This document shows, piece by piece, positions 44,688 through 52,607 of a stretch of 64,000 nucleotides of DNA. Position numbers and translations under genes: made by a program. The DNA comes from Sunxiuqinia indica (GTDB lineage Bacteria; Bacteroidota; Bacteroidia; Bacteroidales; Prolixibacteraceae): NCBI RefSeq assembly GCF_009847015.1, contig NZ_WVEM01000004.1, positions 327,866 through 391,865 on the forward strand, written 5' to 3'. Below the pieces are notes generated by a model that was not told the DNA's origin, did not search any database, and was given only the letters and a program-made list of their open reading frames with translations. How positions within the stretch are numbered: the stretch's first letter is position 1; each line of letters starts with the position of its first letter.

Positions 44688-45164
44688 ATGAACAAAGTCT
44701 TTCACATATTCCTGCTACTAATGAGTTTATCAGGTCAAGCTGGTGCTCAACACTATGAATTAAAATCGGACATCCCCAGCGGGGAACTTACCATAAGCTG
44801 CTTGCCCAAAGTACAACAAGAACTAACCATTATAAGATCGGCTGCGGAATTGAAGCGTCTGTTTCCCAACAATACCAGAAGTGAAAATACGATAGATTGC
44901 AGGTTACCATCAATCGACTTCAGTCGCGATTTTGTAATTTGTCTTCGACCGCGCTCATTAAGCGGATGCCGGGAACCGAAAATTGGACTTCAATTAAGCA
45001 GAAAAAAAAGTACCAATTTGTTGGTTGAAATGAGAATTTTAGAATACGGCAGATGCTTTGAACTATGGCCGGATGCTTTTTGGGTGAAAATTCCATTGCA
45101 GTATTTTACAGAAACAATCGATTTTAAGATTTCAAAAACAGTTCAATCTATTCCTGTTGATTAA
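44688..45164 (+). CDS. Hypothetical exported protein
   Basis: 158 residues from MNKVFHIFLLLMSLSG; the signal peptide ends near QAGAQ. The mature protein is beta-predicted with three well-spaced Cys residues (ISCLPK, TIDCRLP, FVICLRPRSLSGCREP) and a C-terminal FELWPDAFWVKIPLQYF segment. No family recognised. The extra upstream frame reading was rejected because it has no signal-peptide character. It stands alone between the REP-like element and a bidirectional terminator. Confidence 0.65.
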   Translation: MNKVFHIFLLLMSLSGQAGAQHYELKSDIPSGELTISCLPKVQQELTIIRSAAELKRLFPNNTRSENTIDCRLPSIDFSRDFVICLRPRSLSGCREPKIGLQLSRKKSTNLLVEMRILEYGRCFELWPDAFWVKIPLQYFTETIDFKISKTVQSIPVD

Positions 45165-45167
45165 ATA

Positions 45168-45196
45168 AAACAGGAACCCTATTTGGATTCCTGTTT
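45168..45196. terminator. Bidirectional terminator
   Basis: Stem AAACAGGAA / TTCCTGTTT with an 11-base loop, with TTTC after it on plus and TTTTATTT after it on minus. It lies between the exported protein (plus) and thioredoxin (minus). Confidence 0.7.
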
Positions 45197-45262
45197 CTCC
45201 CTCCTTGCTGAGTCCTCAGCTTTGGCTTTCCCCCAAAAGCCATCAAAAAAATATCCTTGTTA

Positions 45263-45568
45263 TTATAAAAGACTGCTCACCGAGCGAATAACCGATGCCA
45301 ACTGATCTGCCTGCATGACTCCGCTTCCGGTCCATTTTTGTTGTCCATTTTGAAAAATCATCATTGTTGGCACATTGCGTATTTGGTACTTCATCGCAAT
45401 TTCCTGATTCCGATCCACATCAATTTTTAGAATGCGTACCTGTTCTCCCAGTTGATCTTTCACCTGTTTCAAAATGGGAGCCATCATTTTGCAGGGACCA
45501 CACCATTCGGCCGAAAAATCGACCAAAACAGGCGTTTGCCCTTGAATAATTTGGTTAAACTTTTCCAT
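45263..45568 (-). CDS. trxA: Thioredoxin
   Basis: 101 residues, a single thioredoxin fold with the redox site AEWCGPCKMMAPIL near residue 24 and the cis-Pro in IRNVPTMMIFQNG. No signal peptide, so cytoplasmic disulphide reduction is expected. Its start overlaps the end of the DUF6132 gene by 14 bases. With the GTGA-N6-TCAC site upstream and the Crp/Fnr gene behind it, redox-responsive control is plausible. Confidence 0.95.
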   Translation of the reverse strand: MEKFNQIIQGQTPVLVDFSAEWCGPCKMMAPILKQVKDQLGEQVRILKIDVDRNQEIAMKYQIRNVPTMMIFQNGQQKWTGSGVMQADQLASVIRSVSSLL

Positions 45569-45782
45569 TGTCTTCTGATTTTTTCGGTTTCTTTTTCAAG
45601 TCGCTAACCAAGTAGCCCATCAATCCGCCATATAGTGAACTCGTGTGCCAGTTCGATTGAATGGGACAAGTTCCCGACGTGCAGCCGATGTAGTACCAAT
45701 ACAGGTATCCGGCTAAACCACCAACAAGAACTCCGACTAATCGCCACTTATATTTCAGAATAAACTCTTTTACTTTTTCCAT
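45555..45782 (-). CDS. DUF6132 small membrane protein
   Basis: About 75 residues from MEKVKEFILKYKWRLVG. One or two hydrophobic segments (VGVLVGGLAGYLYWYYIG and SLYGGLMGYLV) flank the GCTSGTCPIQSNW motif with paired Cys typical of DUF6132 proteins. In Bacteroidota these small genes often sit beside thioredoxin, rhodanese or Crp/Fnr genes, pointing to a sulfur or redox role, but no function is shown. A longer reading frame upstream crosses the operator and was not used. It overlaps trxA. Confidence 0.78.
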   Translation of the reverse strand: MEKVKEFILKYKWRLVGVLVGGLAGYLYWYYIGCTSGTCPIQSNWHTSSLYGGLMGYLVSDLKKKPKKSEDNGKV

Positions 45783-45815
45783 AGTACAAAAAAACAAATC
45801 AGAATAGTTTTTCCA

Positions 45816-45831
45816 AGTGACCCAGGTCACT
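45816..45831. promoter_or_regulatory. Crp/Fnr-type operator (GTGA-N6-TCAC palindrome)
   Basis: Perfect inverted repeat AGTGACC-CA-GGTCACT, i.e. GTGA-N6-TCAC as in Crp boxes. It lies 34 bases upstream of the DUF6132 start, on the promoter side of the thioredoxin pair, and 34 bases downstream of the Crp/Fnr gene stop. Confidence 0.6.
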
Positions 45832-45865
45832 CAGCTTCAATTTTAAATACAACTTTAGTTAGATT

Positions 45866-46525
45866 TTATGAATTGAGAGATCTCAAATTAGAAAAGTCCA
45901 CTTTATTGCGACTAAGTTTGACCATGCCATTTTGCTCCATCTTTTTAAGCAGACGGGAAATGACTTCGCGTGAAGTATTCAATTGATAGGCAATGTCCTG
46001 ATGTTTGCCATGAAACAGCTTTTCGCCGGTAGCTTCAAAACGAGCTTTGAAAAAACGTTCCAGGCGCTGATCTAAATCCATAAAAGCAATGGCATCAATG
46101 GTATCGAGCAATTCATCAAAACGTTTCCGATAAGCATACATCATATATGATTTCCACTCCGGATAACGGATCATCCATTCATCCAATAATTCAACCGGAA
46201 TGCGAATTATCAGGCTATCTTGTTCAGCCAAAGCGCTGATATTACTTTGTTGTTGACCCATGCAACAGGTAAGAGCCATACTGCACACATCTCCGGGGTT
46301 GAGGAAATAAAGCAACAATTCGCGCGCTTCATCGTCGTGGCGAATAACTCGCAGGCTCCCTTCTAAAACCAAAGGGAACGATTTTATGAACTGACCCTCT
46401 CGAATCAGCTGTTCACCGATTTTTACTTCCTGAACAATTCCATTTTGCTCAATTTCGCCCAACAGTTTCTTTGAGAAAAAGGGAAAGCGCTGGTTTAATA
46501 TGATAGGTATCTCCTGCATACTCAT
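45866..46525 (-). CDS. Crp/Fnr-family transcriptional regulator
   Basis: About 219 residues from MSMQEIPIILNQRF. The N-terminal cyclic-nucleotide-binding-type beta barrel (VKIGEQLIREGQFIKSFPLVLEGSLRVIR) lacks the cAMP phosphate-binding signature RxSAE but has the cysteine pair in CSMALTCCMGQQQSNISALAEQ, a pattern of redox-related members. A C-terminal winged helix reads LNTSREVISRLLKKMEQNGMV, with the recognition helix TSREVISRLL. It probably acts on the palindrome upstream of the DUF6132/trxA genes. A TATTTTTG -7 box lies very close to the ATG, so the mRNA may be nearly leaderless. Confidence 0.88.
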   Translation of the reverse strand: MSMQEIPIILNQRFPFFSKKLLGEIEQNGIVQEVKIGEQLIREGQFIKSFPLVLEGSLRVIRHDDEARELLLYFLNPGDVCSMALTCCMGQQQSNISALAEQDSLIIRIPVELLDEWMIRYPEWKSYMMYAYRKRFDELLDTIDAIAFMDLDQRLERFFKARFEATGEKLFHGKHQDIAYQLNTSREVISRLLKKMEQNGMVKLSRNKVDFSNLRSLNS

Positions 46526-46528
46526 TGT

Positions 46529-46536
46529 CAAAAATA
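46529..46536 (-). promoter_or_regulatory. -7 box of the Crp/Fnr gene
   Basis: Minus-strand TATTTTTG fits TAnnTTTG but ends only 4 bases before the chosen ATG, implying a leaderless transcript or use of the Met two codons downstream. Confidence 0.35.
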
Positions 46537-46687
46537 ATAAGAAAGTAACATTGACAGCCAGGAATTTCGTAAAACTATGGGGAAAGAAACTTCTCCGCGT
46601 AATAAACGTCAAAACCTTCCCACGAAACTACTTGTTTGTATGTAGAGCCACGGAAAACGGCTCACTCGAAAATGTAAACAGAAAACA

Positions 46688-47941
46688 ATGATTAGTAAAC
46701 AACTTTTATTCTTTGGATTATTTGTGCTTGCCGTTGAATATTACGCCTTCACAGCCGTTAAAACTGCAATAAAGAACATTTCCGGCCCCTGGGCATGGGT
46801 GTTTTTCGGACTCTACTTCGTGCTTGCTCTGGGAGCCCTGTGGAGTTTATTTGCTTTTCCACACTGGGCTAAAACTAGCTGGCCATCAACAAGTATGAAA
46901 TACATCGTTAACATTTTTATTGGCGTATTTCTGGGGCAGGTATTGATGGCTGTTATCATGCTTGTGGGCGATATCCTAATCGCTGTTCCAAACCTGTTTA
47001 AGTACCTGACTTCCTCCGGTTCTGCAGCACCAGAGGCAACAAGTGGAGAACGATTCATCAGCCGTTTTACCTTTATTGCGCAAACGGCACTTCTTTTTGG
47101 AGGAGCACTGGCAGGTGGATTGGTTTACGGAATGACAAATCGCTACAGCTACAAAATCAGGCGTAAAACCGTTTCGATTGACAGCCTGCCCGAATCGCTA
47201 AAAGGGTTGAAGATTGCACAAATTTCGGATATCCACTCAGGTAGCTTTGATGATCCGGAGGCTGTAGCTGAAGGGGTCGCAACCATCATGCGTGAAAAGC
47301 CTGACCTGATTTTATTTACAGGTGATTTGGTAAATGACAAAGCGGAAGAAATAAAACCTTACCTCAACATCTTTAAGAAACTTGAAGCCCCAATGGGTGT
47401 CTATTCGATTTTGGGAAACCACGATTACGGTGATTACCATAAATGGCCATCAGAAGAAGCGAAGCAAGCAAACCTAAAACAATTGAAACAGCAGCATGCC
47501 GAAATGGGATGGCGGCTTTTACTTGATGAGCATTTGATTTTAACCAAAGGAGACCAAAAACTGGCGTTAATTGGGGTCGAAAACTGGGGTGCCAAGGGTT
47601 TTACGCAATATGGCGATTTAGATCGTGCCATGCAGGGACTGGAAGAATCTGAAGTTCAATTGAAAATTCTCATGAGTCATGATCCATCGCATTGGGAAGC
47701 TCAAGTAAGGGAAAAATACCGAGACATTAATCTGACCTTAAGTGGACACACGCACGGCATGCAGTTTGGGATCGAAATCCCCGGATTAAAATGGAGCCCG
47801 GTTCAATACATGTACAAGCAATGGGCAGGATTATACCAGCAAGAGAATCAATATTTGTACGTTAACCGCGGATTTGGCTTCATTGGCTATCAGGGGCGTT
47901 TGGGAATATTACCCGAAATTACGATCCTGGAACTGGCTTAA
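46688..47941 (+). CDS. Membrane-associated metallophosphoesterase
   Basis: 417 residues. Four hydrophobic helices in the first ~155 residues precede a calcineurin-like phosphoesterase domain with the metal motifs ISDIHSG, LFTGDLVND, LGNHDYGDY, LMSHDPSHWE and LSGHTHGMQFG. The membrane head and YkuE/LpxH-like domain suggest action on a phospholipid or nucleotide at the inner membrane; the substrate is not shown. It diverges from the Crp/Fnr gene and overlaps the convergent VOC gene by 23 bases at the 3' ends. Confidence 0.88.
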   Translation: MISKQLLFFGLFVLAVEYYAFTAVKTAIKNISGPWAWVFFGLYFVLALGALWSLFAFPHWAKTSWPSTSMKYIVNIFIGVFLGQVLMAVIMLVGDILIAVPNLFKYLTSSGSAAPEATSGERFISRFTFIAQTALLFGGALAGGLVYGMTNRYSYKIRRKTVSIDSLPESLKGLKIAQISDIHSGSFDDPEAVAEGVATIMREKPDLILFTGDLVNDKAEEIKPYLNIFKKLEAPMGVYSILGNHDYGDYHKWPSEEAKQANLKQLKQQHAEMGWRLLLDEHLILTKGDQKLALIGVENWGAKGFTQYGDLDRAMQGLEESEVQLKILMSHDPSHWEAQVREKYRDINLTLSGHTHGMQFGIEIPGLKWSPVQYMYKQWAGLYQQENQYLYVNRGFGFIGYQGRLGILPEITILELA

Positions 47942-48593
47942 CTTCTTCGTTCAAAAACTGAAACGCAATCGACTCACCGTCGTTTTCAAACTTAATTTCA
48001 AACGCTGAAGAAAAAGCTTCATCGTCGGCTGGAAACCATTTCTTCTTGTTTTTATCGATCAGGATAAACAGGCCATTTTCGTCTCCCAAAGCACAAAAAC
48101 GGTTAAAATCGCCATCATAAATCGGTAAATTTCCCAGCTGCTGAATTTGTCGGTTACACTTTTCAATATCAGTAGTTGGCATTCCAACTTCACTAATATT
48201 TAAAAAAGCATGATGGTCAAAAGTATCGAGACTTTGGATAGCTAAACTCTTCCGTGCAATCAGTTCAACGATATTTTGATCGAGATCGTAAAAGTAGATG
48301 GCGCGGGCGTTCCAATGGACAAAATCAACCAGCCCTTTTCCTTCATACTTAATTACCGGAATTCGTTTTCGCAACCAAGCCAACGCCTCAGGATCTTGAT
48401 ACGACGGAATATTGATCGCAATATGGTAGGGAGTAACCTGCTCGCGATATTTAAAAATCAGAGTTGAAGAACCCACAGCCAATGAAAAAGAAGTACTGCT
48501 TTCGTTGAGCAATGGAAAATTTAGAGTCTCGCAATAAAACTCTTTTTGAGCCTGTAGCTGAGAAGTGTAAATCGTAAGCTCTTTAATATTCAT
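47919..48593 (-). CDS. VOC-family (glyoxalase/dioxygenase fold) protein
   Basis: 224 residues with two VOC beta-alpha-beta-beta-beta modules. The first runs from MNIKELTIYTSQLQAQKEFYCETLNFPLL to VHWNARAIYFYDLDQNIVELIAR, the second from FLNISEVGMPTTDIEKCNRQI to FCALGDENGLFILID. The conserved Glu of DQNIVELI and His of YHIAIN are in positions that bind metal in the superfamily. CatE-type dioxygenases have this two-module form, but the substrate is unknown. It converges with the metallophosphoesterase. Confidence 0.78.
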   Translation of the reverse strand: MNIKELTIYTSQLQAQKEFYCETLNFPLLNESSTSFSLAVGSSTLIFKYREQVTPYHIAINIPSYQDPEALAWLRKRIPVIKYEGKGLVDFVHWNARAIYFYDLDQNIVELIARKSLAIQSLDTFDHHAFLNISEVGMPTTDIEKCNRQIQQLGNLPIYDGDFNRFCALGDENGLFILIDKNKKKWFPADDEAFSSAFEIKFENDGESIAFQFLNEEVKPVPGS

Positions 48594-48706
48594 AGTCTAA
48601 AAGTTTAGAAGTAAGCTTTTTTGAAGTCTATAATAAAAAACAGCCGAAGTATTCAGAAGTTCGCCTTTATACATTATGTTTCACAAATAAAAAAAGGCAA
48701 TAAAAA

Positions 48707-48728
48707 CCCCGAAGCCTCTGCTTCGGGG
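48707..48728 (-). terminator. Terminator after sodB
   Basis: Stem CCCCGAAGC / GCTTCGGGG with a CTCT loop; on the minus strand TTTTTATTG follows, 19 bases beyond the superoxide dismutase stop. Confidence 0.82.
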
Positions 48729-48746
48729 AAAAAAACCAAAAATCAA

Positions 48747-49346
48747 CTAACCTTTAAACCGTTTGGCTACTTCACCCCAATTGATGACTTTCCAAAAAGC
48801 ATCAATGTAATCGGGTCGTTTGTTCTGATACTTTAAATAATAAGCATGTTCCCAAACGTCAATTCCAAGAATTGGAGTCCCTTTTACATCAGCAACATCC
48901 ATTAACGGATTATCCTGATTGGGTGTTGATGAAACAACCAAACTATCACCCTGCTTTACCAACCAAGCCCAACCTGAACCAAATCGGGTTGCAGCTGCAT
49001 TGGCAAAAGCTTCTTTAAATTTATCTACAGACCCTAACGAGTCGTTTATAGCTTTTAATAAATCTCCTTCTGGTTGGGAAGCACCACCGGGTGCCATAAT
49101 TTCCCAATATAAATTGTGGTTGTAAAAACCACCACCGTTATTTCTAACGGCTGTAGAATGATTAGACACGTTGGCTAACAATTCTTCTATCGATTTTCCT
49201 TCAAGCTCCGAACCTTCAATAGCACCGTTTAACTTGCTGGTGTATGCTGCATGATGCTTGCTATGGTGAATCTCCATAGTCTGTGCATCAATGTATGGTT
49301 CTAAAGCATCGTATGCGTAACTTAATTTTGGTAATTCAAATGACAT
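48747..49346 (-). CDS. sodB: Superoxide dismutase (Fe/Mn family)
   Basis: 199 residues. The metal ligands appear in the order [35 protein letters not shown], and the C-terminal [25 protein letters not shown] is the usual dimer-interface Trp region. It removes superoxide in the cytoplasm; Fe versus Mn preference cannot be told from the sequence alone, and Bacteroidota enzymes may use either. It diverges from the MATE gene. A TAGATTTG promoter box lies 48 bases upstream of the start, with a TTTG further upstream that fits a -33 element. Confidence 0.95.
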   Translation of the reverse strand: MSFELPKLSYAYDALEPYIDAQTMEIHHSKHHAAYTSKLNGAIEGSELEGKSIEELLANVSNHSTAVRNNGGGFYNHNLYWEIMAPGGASQPEGDLLKAINDSLGSVDKFKEAFANAAATRFGSGWAWLVKQGDSLVVSSTPNQDNPLMDVADVKGTPILGIDVWEHAYYLKYQNKRPDYIDAFWKVINWGEVAKRFKG

Positions 49347-49393
49347 AATCTGTTATCGTTTTATATGATTTTAAGATTCGTTTATCTTTAATA

Positions 49394-49401
49394 CAAATCT
49401 A
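49394..49401 (-). promoter_or_regulatory. -7 box of the sodB promoter
   Basis: Minus-strand TAGATTTG fits TAnnTTTG, with TTTG at 49422-49425 some 20 bases upstream as a -33 element. The start codon is 48 bases downstream. Confidence 0.55.
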
Positions 49402-49521
49402 AGGGCAAAATTGTTTCGATCCAAATCGTATTAATTCATTTTTTATTGATTTTATTGATTGCTAATAGGAGCAATCAATAGCTTTAAGGCAGGCTGGTTC
49501 TGCATTCTATGATTATTTTAG

Positions 49522-49529
49522 TTTCTTTG
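49522..49529 (+). promoter_or_regulatory. Candidate -7 box of the MATE gene
   Basis: TTTCTTTG, one mismatch to TAnnTTTG, ends 13 bases before the GTG start, so the leader would be very short. Confidence 0.35.
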
Positions 49530-49542
49530 CGAAAAAAATATC

Positions 49543-50841
49543 GTGAATCGAGAAATACTCCGTTTAGCCATTCCCAATATTATCAGCAATGTGACCATTC
49601 CCTTATTAGGATTGGTGGATATTGCATTAATGGGGCATTTGGATTCAGCGGTTTTTATTGGGGCTGTATCGCTCGGAACGGTTATTTTCAATTTTATTTA
49701 CTGGGGATTTAGCTTCCTGCGAATGGGAACCAGTGGATTTACGGCTCAAGCTTATGGCGAAAAAAACGAAGGTGAGAGTTTTCACATTCTTTCCCGAGCT
49801 ATGCTAATTTCTACCTTGATTAGTGTTGTCATCATCGTGCTACAATTCCCCATTGAATGGATCAGTTTTAAATTGATTAACGGAAGTGAGGAGGTAGAAT
49901 CTCTGGCTCGTGAGTATTTTCGAATTCGGATTTGGGCTGCACCTGCCACACTCGGCCTTTACGTTTTAAATGGTTGGTTTTTGGGAATGCAAAATGCGAA
50001 ATTCCCCATGATTACGTCAATTGCAGCAAACGTTTTCAACATCGGGTTAAGCTTTTTCTTTGTGAAATCGTTACACATGAATTCGGCAGGAGTAGCACTG
50101 GGAACTGTTCTAGCTCAATATCTTGGAGTTGTTGTTGGACTGATATTTCTTTTCAAGAGTTACCGACATCTCACAATTCACTGGAACTGGCAATCCGTCA
50201 TCAATCCGGCTAATCTAAAAAGTTTCTTCAAAGTGAATACAGATATTTTTATTCGTACTTTTTGTGTCATTTTTGTATTTACCTTTTTCACCTCGAAATC
50301 AGCCGGAATCAATGATCACATCCTGGCTGTAAATTCTATTCTAATTCAATTTTTATTGTTCTTTGCCTTTTTTATTGATGGTTTTGCCTATGCCGGCGAA
50401 GCAATCTCCGGACGTTTTGTTGGTGAAAAAAACCGAAGCCAGTTTCTAAAGCTTACCCGCTTACTTTTTTATTGGGGAAGTATATTAGCACTTGCTTTTG
50501 GCATATTTTACTTGTTTGCCAACCGAATCATCTTAAGCGTGCTCACCAATCAACAAAATATCATTGAAACAGCATTGAATTTCAAATTATGGGTGGTCAT
50601 CACTCCAATCGTTTCTTTCGCCTCCTTTATTTGGGATGGAGTTTATATTGGCTCCACGGCTTCGAAAGAAATGCGAAACAGCATGATTGGAGCAAGTATG
50701 TTGGTGTTTCTTCCCTCCTACTTCCTCTTACAACCAATCATCGGGAACCATGCTCTTTGGCTGGCCATGATGCTGTTTATGCTGAGTCGTGGAGTGATTC
50801 AAACGTTCTTGTTTCCGCGAATTATCAGCCGTAATTTCTAG
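49543..50841 (+). CDS. MATE-family efflux transporter
   Basis: 432 residues with a GTG start and about twelve hydrophobic helices. Motifs of the DinF/NorM-type MATE fold include NREILRLAIPNIISNVTIPLLGLVD, GTSGFTAQAYGEKN, RIRIWAAPATLGLYVLNGWFLGMQN and FIWDGVYIGSTASKEMRNSM. MATE proteins export drugs or metabolites using a sodium or proton gradient; the DinF-like branch is often linked to oxidative or antibiotic stress. It diverges from sodB. The exported compound is unknown. Confidence 0.87.
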   Translation: MNREILRLAIPNIISNVTIPLLGLVDIALMGHLDSAVFIGAVSLGTVIFNFIYWGFSFLRMGTSGFTAQAYGEKNEGESFHILSRAMLISTLISVVIIVLQFPIEWISFKLINGSEEVESLAREYFRIRIWAAPATLGLYVLNGWFLGMQNAKFPMITSIAANVFNIGLSFFFVKSLHMNSAGVALGTVLAQYLGVVVGLIFLFKSYRHLTIHWNWQSVINPANLKSFFKVNTDIFIRTFCVIFVFTFFTSKSAGINDHILAVNSILIQFLLFFAFFIDGFAYAGEAISGRFVGEKNRSQFLKLTRLLFYWGSILALAFGIFYLFANRIILSVLTNQQNIIETALNFKLWVVITPIVSFASFIWDGVYIGSTASKEMRNSMIGASMLVFLPSYFLLQPIIGNHALWLAMMLFMLSRGVIQTFLFPRIISRNF

Positions 50842-50855
50842 TTTCCACTTACTCT

Positions 50856-52520
50856 TTAGTAGAGAAAGCTACTGCCTCCTAAAAATTCGCGAATAAGCGA
50901 AGTTGGTGGAATTTCAAGATCATCGATACTTTTGATGTAGCTGAAAAATTTCAATAATCGATTGGCCTCGCAATATTCAACTTGATTCTCCGGCACATTT
51001 TTCAAGAGCGGCTCTGCATACTTTTTCAAAACAGCCAACTCATACACCAAGGCCGAATTAAACATTACATCAGCGTTTCCCTGATACGGGAAAATATTTT
51101 TCTCTTCGCCTTGTTTAACACTCGGCCAGCGTTTTATGGTTTCTGCTGCCGAATAGCCGCGATATAAACTGTCCCGGATCATTCTTCGAATTAAGCGATT
51201 ATCGGTTGTTGAAATGTGATTATGATCGTCAAATGAAACCTGGGTCAGCGCTGACAAGAAAATTTTAAAGCTTTGTTTTGGAACAATATGTGGAGTAAGT
51301 CCGGGATTGTTACCATGAATCCCCTCAACAATCAGCAGATGACCTTCTCCCAATTTCAGTTTTTTACCCGAATTAACCCGTTTGCCAATTGCAAAATTGA
51401 ATTTCGGTAAGTCCACTTCCTCTCCATTAAAAAGCTGCAATAATTGCTGATTGAAAAAACCGATATCAATCGTTTCCAATGATTCAAAATCATATTCGCC
51501 ATGCTCATCCAAGGGTGTTTTTTCCCGGTCAACAAAATAGTCATCCAACGAAATCATGTGCGGAACCAACCCATTGACAGCCAATTGGACAGCCAAGCGT
51601 TTACTAAATGTCGTTTTACCGGAGGCTGACGGGCCCGCAATCAAAATAATTTTCACCTCATCTCGCAAAGCGTCAACCTGGTTCGCGATTTCGGCAATCT
51701 GTTTTTCATGCAAAGCCTCCGAAATTTTAATAATGTCTCCGCTTTTCCCCATTTCGGTGTACTCATTCAATTTCCCCAAATCGGGAACATCTAAAATACT
51801 GACTCGCCTTTTGTGTTCTTTAAAAACATCGAAGAGTTTATCCTGCTTAACGACCGGATAGAGATTTTCGAAATCATCGGACTGTGGAATTTGAACCAAA
51901 AGGCCATCAAAATAAGGAACTAATCCGAAATTAGTTAAATAACCAGTTGACGGCACATGGTGCCCGTAAAAATAATTGGCATAGCCATTGATGAAGTACA
52001 AATAAGAAAACAGCGTACCCTGTTGCTCAAACAAACGAGCTTTCTCCTCCAATCCCTGTTTAATAAGAATATCGACCGCTTCGTTCGTTGGAATTCCTTT
52101 TTTCTCGAACGGAACATTTTGCTTCACCCACTGATGCATTTCATTTTTCAACTCAAAAATATCAGAATCGGTAATTTTCCTTTCCAGTCCAACAAATTCA
52201 CAATAATACCCTTGAGAAATGCCATTCATAATTTTCAACTTCACCTGTGGAAAAGTCTCCCGAACAGCTACATAAACCAGGAATAATAAAGATCGTGTAT
52301 ACAAGCGGCGTCCGTCCGGATGCGAATAATCGATAAAACGAATGCGCTTAGCTTTAACAACTGAAAAGGACAACTCCTTGACTTTGTGATTGACTAACGC
52401 TCCGCAAACGGGATTTTTAAGATCAACTTGCAGATCTTCTTTTATTTGATCGAGAGTAGTTCCTAATGGGTAAGCTTTTGTTACCTGATTATTCTCGCAA
52501 TAGATTTCAACTGTTTTCAT
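50856..52520 (-). CDS. Nucleoside kinase with threonyl-tRNA-synthetase-like N-terminus
   Basis: About 554 residues from MKTVEIYCENNQVTKAYPLG; a longer frame upstream has no support. The N-terminal ~230 residues form a TGS domain plus a ThrRS/AlaRS-like second additional domain (FIDYSHPDGRRLYTRSLLFLVYVAVRE), and the C-terminal ~250 residues are a P-loop kinase with Walker A IAGPSASGKTTFSKRLA and the uridine-kinase-type segments SLDDYFVDREKTP and VEGIHGNNPGL. This composite is known in Bacteroidota as a nucleoside kinase of unproven substrate. It follows uvrA on the same strand. Confidence 0.85.
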   Translation of the reverse strand: MKTVEIYCENNQVTKAYPLGTTLDQIKEDLQVDLKNPVCGALVNHKVKELSFSVVKAKRIRFIDYSHPDGRRLYTRSLLFLVYVAVRETFPQVKLKIMNGISQGYYCEFVGLERKITDSDIFELKNEMHQWVKQNVPFEKKGIPTNEAVDILIKQGLEEKARLFEQQGTLFSYLYFINGYANYFYGHHVPSTGYLTNFGLVPYFDGLLVQIPQSDDFENLYPVVKQDKLFDVFKEHKRRVSILDVPDLGKLNEYTEMGKSGDIIKISEALHEKQIAEIANQVDALRDEVKIILIAGPSASGKTTFSKRLAVQLAVNGLVPHMISLDDYFVDREKTPLDEHGEYDFESLETIDIGFFNQQLLQLFNGEEVDLPKFNFAIGKRVNSGKKLKLGEGHLLIVEGIHGNNPGLTPHIVPKQSFKIFLSALTQVSFDDHNHISTTDNRLIRRMIRDSLYRGYSAAETIKRWPSVKQGEEKNIFPYQGNADVMFNSALVYELAVLKKYAEPLLKNVPENQVEYCEANRLLKFFSYIKSIDDLEIPPTSLIREFLGGSSFLY

Positions 52521-52607
52521 GATTATCAAAGTCAAAATCAATCGTTTGATCTTTCACCAATAAAACAATTGATTTTATAATTTCTTTAGCCTGTTATTTG
52601 AAATAAG

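Noticed and set aside
46527..46556. Inverted repeat TGTCAA/TTGACA upstream of the Crp/Fnr gene as an operator
   Set aside because: The 18-base spacer is too long for a Crp-type dimer and the half-site does not match the nearby GTGA-N6-TCAC palindrome.
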